This document shows, in pieces, positions 59,350 through 64,000 of a DNA stretch of 64,000 nucleotides. Location of the stretch: positions 1 through 64,000 of the forward strand of contig JANLPV010000070.1 in assembly GCA_031367435.1 (NCBI GenBank), written 5' to 3'. The notes under the pieces are model-generated. The model did no database searches and was not told where the DNA came from. It was given only the letters and a program-made list of their open reading frames with translations. Position numbers and translations under genes: made by a program. How positions within the stretch are numbered: the stretch's first letter is position 1; each line of letters begins with the position of its first letter. The DNA is from WLMZ01 sp031367435 (GTDB lineage Bacteria; Actinomycetota; Acidimicrobiia; Acidimicrobiales; Ilumatobacteraceae).

Positions 59350-59376
59350 GCAATCTCTCCGGGCATGTCGTTCGTA
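59350..59376 (+). promoter_or_regulatory. Predicted ECF promoter of the divergent secreted-protein gene
   Basis: GCAATCTCTCCG, six bases, TCGTTCGTA: 21 of 27 positions match the minus-strand promoter, and the differing bases are mostly in the spacer. The two -35 regions are back to back, 8 bp apart. Transcription should start near 59383, giving a ~45-nt leader with a purine-rich site (gacagga) before the ATG. Confidence 0.75.
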
Positions 59377-59427
59377 TACACATCTACACATCACGCGCCG
59401 CCCGGTGCCCGACGACAGGAACACACC

Positions 59428-59937
59428 ATGATGCCGAACACGAAGAAGATCTTGGCGACCACCGTTGCCATCACGTCCCTGGCCGTAGCCGGGCTCACCA
59501 CAGTCGCGACGGCCAAAGGTAACCGGTTGGTCGACGCCGATTCGATGATCGGCGTACCCGCCAGGCTCACCGGAGTTGCCGGGCAGATTCGGGGTATCAA
59601 CGGTGGAGGCCTCCCATGGAACATCGGTGAAGCATCCGCCGAAGTGAGTGCCTCCGGAAAGGTCGAGGTCGAGTTCGAGGGCCTGGTATTCGCAGCCGGG
59701 CCGAACGTCGGCAAGAACACCGTCGCCAATATGAAGGTGATCGTGTCGTGCCTCAATAGCGCTGGTGCCGCGGTGAACGTATCAACCGCGCTGTTTCCAG
59801 TGACGACAGGTCCCGCGATCACCGGTGGTGGCGCAGGCGAAATCGAAACGATGCTGTCGCTGCCCTCGCCATGCCTGTCGCCAATGGTGTTTATCACCAG
59901 CCCCGGGGGCAATTGGTTCGCCGTCGACCATCTGTAA
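59428..59937 (+). CDS. Secreted protein of unknown function, predicted ECF target
   Basis: 169 residues from ATG at 59428 (a second ATG follows directly). A signal peptide (~1-29, ending VATAKG) is followed by a beta-rich domain: RLVDADSMIGVPARLTGV, NIGEASAEVSASGKVEVEFEGLVF, VIVSCLNSAGAAVNVSTALFP and a second Cys in LPSPCLSP. The two cysteines could form a disulfide. No family is recognised. The promoter matches that of the ECF sigma operon, so the protein is likely the main output, or the signal-linked component, of this sigma system. Confidence 0.8.
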   Translation: MMPNTKKILATTVAITSLAVAGLTTVATAKGNRLVDADSMIGVPARLTGVAGQIRGINGGGLPWNIGEASAEVSASGKVEVEFEGLVFAAGPNVGKNTVANMKVIVSCLNSAGAAVNVSTALFPVTTGPAITGGGAGEIETMLSLPSPCLSPMVFITSPGGNWFAVDHL

Positions 59938-59948
59938 ACGGTCGCATG

Positions 59949-59972
59949 TGGAGCTGAGGGTGGAGCTGAGGG
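59949..59972. repeat. Tandem 12-bp duplication at the tRNA-Ala 3' end
   Basis: tggagctgaggg occurs at 59949-59960 and again at 59961-59972. The second copy is the acceptor/T-stem 3' strand of tRNA-Ala. It may be a small duplication or an attachment-site scar. Confidence 0.8.
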
Positions 59973-60033
59973 GAATCGAACCCCTGACCTCTTCCATGCC
60001 ATGGAAGCGCTCTGCCAACTGAGCTACAGCCCC
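59961..60033 (-). tRNA. tRNA-Ala (anticodon GGC)
   Basis: A 73-nt cloverleaf on the minus strand. The acceptor GGGGCTG pairs with CAGCTCC, discriminator A, D arm GCTC...GAGC, anticodon stem CTTCC/GGAAG with loop ATGGCAT (anticodon GGC, alanine), and T arm AGGGG-TTCGATT-CCCCT. CCA is not encoded. Confidence 0.97.
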
Positions 60034-60096
60034 GAATCGGGAACATGAAGATACCAGCGCGACCGACGCGCTACAAACGCGTCGAGACGACTTTCC

Positions 60097-60675
60097 TCAG
60101 AGTTGGCGGCGCGAGCGCAACCGTGATCGCATCGGACCGACAGCAAGTCGCATCACGAATGTGATCAGACCAGCCGATAACAGCGTGCGGGCTTCCACCG
60201 GCAAACGAGCGAGCAACGGAGCAACGAACACTGAGGCCAAGAGCGCCACGGGATACACCCACAGCACGTCGGTGACAATACGGTGCCACATACGACGTGA
60301 CGGCTCGGAGCGCGAAGGAAGGTCGAACCACTCCTCGACACCTACTGTGCGATGCACACGCGCGCTCGTTACGAACTCGTCTGCCTCAGCGAGGAGCACG
60401 GTGCGTTGGGGGGAACGTTCCCACAAACGAAGCGCGAGTCCATCGACGAAGCGGAACACGATCTGGTAATCGCCGCCGTCCGGGCCGGGCTGCAACACGC
60501 CAGCACCAAGACTTCCGGGAAACGATCGTGCTCGTTCTGCCATTTGTTCAGCCCACGTTGCGAATTCGGCCTCCCGGCCAGCAGCAACCGTTCGAGAAAC
60601 GGTCACCGTCACCGGAGACGGCGCGATGCGAGGAAGTTGTGCAGTATCAAACGGTCCGGAGAGCAAAGTATTCAT
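60097..60675 (-). CDS. Antibiotic-biosynthesis-monooxygenase-domain membrane protein
   Basis: 192 residues from ATG at 60675 (MNTLLSGPFDTAQL). Residues ~20-115 resemble a ferredoxin-like ABM domain (VTVTVSRTVAAGREAEFATWAEQ, FPGSLGAGVLQPGPDGGDYQIVFRF). Two C-terminal transmembrane helices (~137-153 and ~160-178) end in an Arg-rich tail. This ABM-plus-two-helix layout is frequent and uncharacterised in actinobacteria. It is transcribed in the same direction as the rsfS operon, 77 bp downstream of it. Confidence 0.82.
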   Translation of the reverse strand: MNTLLSGPFDTAQLPRIAPSPVTVTVSRTVAAGREAEFATWAEQMAERARSFPGSLGAGVLQPGPDGGDYQIVFRFVDGLALRLWERSPQRTVLLAEADEFVTSARVHRTVGVEEWFDLPSRSEPSRRMWHRIVTDVLWVYPVALLASVFVAPLLARLPVEARTLLSAGLITFVMRLAVGPMRSRLRSRRQL

Positions 60676-60752
60676 TTCAGTGATGGAGACTAGCACGCGT
60701 ATCACTGGTGCCGATAGTGGCGATTGTCACTGTGCGCCGTAGCACGCCGACA

Positions 60753-61139
60753 TCACTGTGCGGCGCGGGACACCATCTCGGGGTCGACCCACTCAACAAT
60801 GGGGGCGTCTCGGTACAGCCGCTCAATCTCGTAGAACGAACGGGTTTCGTCGCTGAAGACATGCACAACAATGTCGCCGTAATCGATGAGCACCCACTGC
60901 TGCTCACGTGCGCCTTCAACACGCAATGGCGAGCGGCCGGATGCCTCGCGAACCTTGGCCTCGACTTCGTCGGCCACGGCGCGCACCAGGCGACGGTTCG
61001 AGGCGCTGGTAATCACAAAATATTCGGTGATTGCCAAGATCGGCCCGACCTCGATCACCAAGGTGTCGGTGGCCATCTTGTCGTCCGCGGCCCGCGCCGC
61101 AACCACCGCCAGTTCTTGCGAAGTCAGATCAGCTGTCAT
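60753..61139 (-). CDS. rsfS: Ribosomal silencing factor RsfS
   Basis: 128 residues from ATG at 61139. The DUF143 fold is complete: AARAADDKMATDTLVIEV, YFVITSASNRRLVRAVADEVE, EQQWVLIDYGDIVVHVF and YEIERLY. RsfS binds L14 and blocks 50S-30S joining in starvation. The start is 1 bp from the LCP gene stop, completing the conserved nadD-LCP-rsfS operon. Confidence 0.95.
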   Translation of the reverse strand: MTADLTSQELAVVAARAADDKMATDTLVIEVGPILAITEYFVITSASNRRLVRAVADEVEAKVREASGRSPLRVEGAREQQWVLIDYGDIVVHVFSDETRSFYEIERLYRDAPIVEWVDPEMVSRAAQ

Positions 61140-61140
61140 G

Positions 61141-62448
61141 TCAGGACGACACGGTAGCGCCGGTCGCGCCAACAACCGTTGTGGCCGTGGCACCAGGCAC
61201 CGTTGTCACGGGTGCGTTCTGCAATCCTGACTTCACCTGATCGAGGTAGCTGCGACCAACCACAATCACGATGTCAACTAACGGAAACGAGATCGTTGGT
61301 CGCAAGAACTCAACGGGTCCAAAGAGCGTGGCAAAGTCCTGCGACTCGCTCGCCTGCACCTCGTTTGACGTGAACACGGTCGTCTTGTCGGGCACCTGAT
61401 GTGTGCCGAGCGTGAAGACCTCGGCGGAGACCGAGATCACGTTGCTTTGCACGAACAGCAACCGACTCACGATGTCGCGGCTGAGGTCGGCGCTTGTCTT
61501 GCCCGTGAGTCCGGCGGCCAGGACATCCGCGTCGGTGAGACCGTTCTCAATGCGGAAACTCAGCGTGGGATAGGGAGCAATCATGGCCCCCGGCGCGAGG
61601 TTCGCCATGACCAGCACTACCGTCGCCCTGTCGAGCGAGCCGACGTCACGTTTGTCAGGATTGGTCGCGCCCGTGATCGGCACGGTGTTGAGATCGTTGT
61701 AGACCTGAATCGGGCCGGCAAAGAAGTGCGCAAGGAAATCGTCGAAACTTGTCGGGGCGAGCGACGACACCGTGGCAGCTTGCTGGCCGACGCCGACAGC
61801 CAATGCAAGGCCGTTCCACACCGAACGCACGTTGGCCAGCCGAACGGTTTCGGGTTTCGTTGGGTCGTTCGCGCCAAGCACGCTGGCGGCTTGCGCTGGT
61901 GTGAGGGTTGCCGCACCGGCCGGCAACACCGCTCTGGAAACACCGTCGGCGCCTATCGCCACAACCGGGTTTGGCAACGCAGCGGACAATGAACCCAACG
62001 GCGTCAGCAGAGAGGTCGCGTTGGCCTCGGTGGCGATCACGTTGAAGTTGAGGGTCACACTGCTCAACGACTCGACATCACTCAGCAAGCCGTCGGCACC
62101 GCCGTTGATGAGGCTCTCGGCGACCGGCACGTTGGCTTCGTCGGCCGTTTGGGCACGCGACACGTTCGTCGGGATCGACACCAAAGTGCCCCCCTTGCCC
62201 GTTCCCGGGGCAAGCACCAACACAGCGAGCGAGGTGACCACCTGCTGATCGTTCACGACTGCGAACATCGCCGTCGGGGTCGACGGAAACTTCACCTCGG
62301 GCGTCTTTTTGGCCTCGGTGCCCGCCTTTGAGTTGCGCAGCACATCGACGCCGTAATACCCGAGCAACGGCGCCACGCCAAGCACGAGCACGCCCGCCAT
62401 AGCTGCCGCGACGGTGCGCATGCGACGATGCGACACCAATGCGGTCAC
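61141..62448 (-). CDS. LytR-CpsA-Psr-like membrane protein, divergent
   Basis: 435 residues. An N-terminal helix (~11-33) anchors an exported domain. The segments LVSIPTNVSRAQ, ESLINGGADGLLSDVESLSSV and TLTPAQAASVLG fit an LCP core, and the C-terminal part (~330-420) resembles a LytR_C domain. The usual LCP arginines (DSxRDxxV type) are not clearly present, so ligase activity in attaching wall polymers is uncertain. It overlaps nadD by 4 bp and abuts rsfS, the normal LCP position in actinobacteria. Confidence 0.75.
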   Translation of the reverse strand: MTALVSHRRMRTVAAAMAGVLVLGVAPLLGYYGVDVLRNSKAGTEAKKTPEVKFPSTPTAMFAVVNDQQVVTSLAVLVLAPGTGKGGTLVSIPTNVSRAQTADEANVPVAESLINGGADGLLSDVESLSSVTLNFNVIATEANATSLLTPLGSLSAALPNPVVAIGADGVSRAVLPAGAATLTPAQAASVLGANDPTKPETVRLANVRSVWNGLALAVGVGQQAATVSSLAPTSFDDFLAHFFAGPIQVYNDLNTVPITGATNPDKRDVGSLDRATVVLVMANLAPGAMIAPYPTLSFRIENGLTDADVLAAGLTGKTSADLSRDIVSRLLFVQSNVISVSAEVFTLGTHQVPDKTTVFTSNEVQASESQDFATLFGPVEFLRPTISFPLVDIVIVVGRSYLDQVKSGLQNAPVTTVPGATATTVVGATGATVSS

Positions 62449-63032
62449 CGCACACCCCCATAAAGATCGCGTTCACGAACAACCGCGAGCACGGGCTCGG
62501 TGATCAGAAAATCAAGCGGCCGGCCGTCGCTGAACCGGGCGCGTAGGTCGGTGCTCGAGACATCGAGATGGGGCACTTCCACATGCTGCCACGTGAATTG
62601 GTTGGGCAACTGCACGGCCTTGCCCGGCCGATCAACCACGACCAACGAGGATCGCGTCGCCACTTCTTCATAGCGGTCCCATGTCGTAAAGCCGGCCGCG
62701 GCGTCGTCACCCATAATCGTGAAGAACTCGGCGTCTGGGTGCTTTTCGGCAAGAACCCGCAGCGTGTCGGCTGTATAGCTCGGCCCGCCATGGTCGATTT
62801 CGAGGTGGCCGGCCTCAAGGCCCGGCACGTGCGCAACAGCGGCTTCAACGAGCGCGAGACGGTCGTCAGCAGGTGTGATCTGGCGGCTGCTTTCCTTTTG
62901 CCAAGGCACGTTGGCCACCATCAACACCACCACATCGAGTTGCAGAGCATGGCGCACGTTGACGGCCGTGACGAGGTGACCGACGTGCGGAGGATCGAAC
63001 GTGCCACCGAACAATCCGATACGTTGGGGCAC
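62445..63032 (-). CDS. nadD: Nicotinate-nucleotide adenylyltransferase
   Basis: 195 residues from GTG at 63032 (MPQRIGLFGGTFDPPHVGHL). The nucleotidyltransferase motifs are GGTFDPPHVGH (9-19) and the C-terminal S-S-T-D-L-R (VSSTDLRARFSDG). NadD adenylates nicotinate mononucleotide in NAD synthesis. A possible -10 (TACACT, 63046-63041 on the minus strand) would make the transcript nearly leaderless. Confidence 0.95.
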   Translation of the reverse strand: MPQRIGLFGGTFDPPHVGHLVTAVNVRHALQLDVVVLMVANVPWQKESSRQITPADDRLALVEAAVAHVPGLEAGHLEIDHGGPSYTADTLRVLAEKHPDAEFFTIMGDDAAAGFTTWDRYEEVATRSSLVVVDRPGKAVQLPNQFTWQHVEVPHLDVSSTDLRARFSDGRPLDFLITEPVLAVVRERDLYGGVR

Positions 63033-63335
63033 GAACGAGCAGTGTAGAAGATGCCGACCGCGAATCTGCGGCACACGGCGCGTCCTGCGCTGTTCTCTGA
63101 CATGACATGGCTTGACCGATGGTGTACTCTGTTCTTCCCCCCCGTCATCAGAATTCTTCAAGATCTGCCATACACCTCCCCTGAACATCAGATTTCACTC
63201 TTCCGCGCCCGGATGGCGCGGCGCTGTGATGTTTGAACACGGTGGAGACGGGGCAGTTGAAACACGCCGCCGTGTGTCAACCGCCACGTCACAGTGCGGA
63301 ATACGAACCCAACAAGAACGGTTAGACAACTCGAT
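63033..63335. other. Divergent promoter region nadD / sigma-70 gene
   Basis: 303 bp without a gene. For the plus strand, ATGACA (63102-63107), a 17-bp spacer and TACTCT (63125-63130) form a reasonable sigma-70 promoter, giving a ~200-nt leader for the sigma gene. A run of C (63137-63144) follows. The leader contains the inverted repeat at 63256-63281. No terminator or riboswitch was recognised. Confidence 0.5.
63231..63281 (+). promoter_or_regulatory. Three half-sites upstream of the sigma-70 gene
   Basis: GTTGAAACACG-ccgc-CGTGTGTCAAC (63256-63281) is an inverted repeat with 11-bp arms and one mismatch. A third related half-site, gtttgaacacgg, lies 25 bp upstream (63231-63242). The cluster is 54 bp from the ATG and could be an operator or a leader hairpin. 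Confidence 0.5.
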
Positions 63336-64000
63336 ATGAACGACTCCATTGGTCTCTACTTGAACGACATCGGCAAAGTTGCCCTCCTCAATGCCGAAGA
63401 AGAGCGCGAACTTTCTCGCGCTATCGAGGCTGGCCGTGAGGCTGCAGAACGCATCTCCAACGGTGAGAAGTCTGTACAGCTCAAAGCAGCGGTGAGCGCC
63501 GCCGCCAAGGCAAAGGATCGCTTCATCCGTTCTAACCTCCGACTTGTGGTGAGCATCGCTCGTCGCTATCCACTCCCCCAAGGCATGGATCTGCTCGACC
63601 TCATCCAAGAGGGCAACCTCGGTCTCGAGCACGCCGTCGACAAGTTCGACTGGCGCCGTGGATTCAAGTTCAGCACCTACGCCACGTTCTGGATCCGTCA
63701 GGCCATCGGCCGCGCGCTTGACCAGAAGGCCAGCCTTATCCGCATCCCTGGTGATCGCTCGGCCAGCCTGCGCGCTGCACTACGTCAGGCCAGCGGCGAC
63801 GGTGAGACTCTCGACCTCGGCAATGCCGAGCTCCACCGCCTCACCACGCCCGTGTCGCTCGACAAGACCATTGGCGACGATGGCGATGCAACACTCGGTG
63901 ACCTCATGGCCAATGGCGATGGCACCCCTGAAGATGCCGTGATGGCCATGGTCGACAGCGATCTGCTCGACGAGTTGCTCGGCACCCTCGACAAGCGTGC
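63336..64000 (+). CDS. RNA polymerase sigma-70 factor (group 1/2), 3' end outside the window
   Basis: 221 residues are visible from ATG at 63336; the gene runs off the window. It begins directly with region 1.2 (MNDSIGLYLNDIGKVALLNA, EEERELSRAIEAG) without an acidic region 1.1. Region 2 follows: RFIRSNLRLVVSIARRY, GMDLLDLIQEGNLGL and FSTYATFWIRQAIGRAL. Region 3 starts with IRIPGD. The lack of region 1.1 and short N-terminus suggest a group 2 (HrdB/SigB-like) factor over the primary RpoD, but without region 4 and the rest of the genome this is not certain. Confidence 0.92.
   Translation, partial: MNDSIGLYLNDIGKVALLNAEEERELSRAIEAGREAAERISNGEKSVQLKAAVSAAAKAKDRFIRSNLRLVVSIARRYPLPQGMDLLDLIQEGNLGLEHAVDKFDWRRGFKFSTYATFWIRQAIGRALDQKASLIRIPGDRSASLRAALRQASGDGETLDLGNAELHRLTTPVSLDKTIGDDGDATLGDLMANGDGTPEDAVMAMVDSDLLDELLGTLDKR

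Noticed and set aside
1..64000. CRISPR arrays, intact insertion sequences, prophage genes
   Set aside because: No regularly spaced direct repeats of CRISPR type, no transposase with catalytic residues and no phage structural genes were seen; only the recombinase-tail remnant at 5453.

Overview
This 64 kb window is chromosomal DNA of a high-GC Gram-positive bacterium, most probably an actinomycete of the class Acidimicrobiia (Ilumatobacter/Microthrix-like). The inference rests on a BldD-type regulator with a c-di-GMP motif, an F420-dependent luciferase-like oxidoreductase, a PAC2 protein, a fatty-acyl-AMP ligase, a WS/DGAT wax-ester/triacylglycerol synthase, an RskA-like anti-sigma factor, and the core blocks lepA-hrcA-dnaJ-rsmE, rpsT-holA-comEC-comEA and nadD-LCP-rsfS. 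No rRNA or species marker is present, so anything below class level is a guess.

Layout. 1-4345: three co-directional exported surface-protein genes, the first cut by the window start. 4422-6814: a small island bounded by an intact tRNA-Val(GAC) gene and a 37-bp copy of its 3' part; it holds a VapBC pair, a recombinase-tail remnant and a HigBA pair. 6945-16915: a GDT1-family cation exporter, then a long minus-strand housekeeping block (lepA, MFS exporter, photolyase, hrcA, dnaJ, rsmE, bldD, hemW), with rpsT divergent. 17034-21892: holA-comEC, comEA, a small HEXXH protein and a CnoX-like thioredoxin. 22016-35085: phosphotransferase, PAC2 protein, F420 oxidoreductase, HDAC-like hydrolase, FAAL, DsbB/TlpA pair, leuS, MATE exporter and two SDRs. 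35143-40435: three universal stress proteins, a 2OG-Fe(II) oxygenase, a beta-CASP nuclease and WS/DGAT, a dormancy-flavoured group. 40557-50225: an extracellular copper-protein locus with a small membrane protein, a collagen-like secreted protein, a 1572-residue multicopper oxidase and a membrane-anchored protein with seven cupredoxin domains. 50735-56818: an AGPS-like flavin oxidase, FGGY kinase and SDR cluster, then a quinone oxidoreductase and a nitronate-monooxygenase-family protein. 57066-64000: an Asp-rich secreted protein, an ECF sigma/anti-sigma pair divergent from a secreted protein, tRNA-Ala(GGC), the rsfS-LCP-nadD operon and the 5' part of a sigma-70 gene.

The most interesting pattern is in the copper locus. 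Three 16-bp near-palindromes of the form GGGNC-N4-GNCCC lie upstream of its genes. Two of them sit at exactly the same distance (35.5 bp, centre to hexamer end) from a -10-like hexamer. The geometry recalls DosR/DevR boxes of mycobacteria, and the locus lies beside a Usp/WS-DGAT group like that of the mycobacterial dormancy regulon. A second clear pattern is a pair of nearly identical promoters in mirror orientation between the ECF sigma gene and a divergent secreted-protein gene. A third is a series of short tandem duplications at the ends of genes, three of which span the stop codon.
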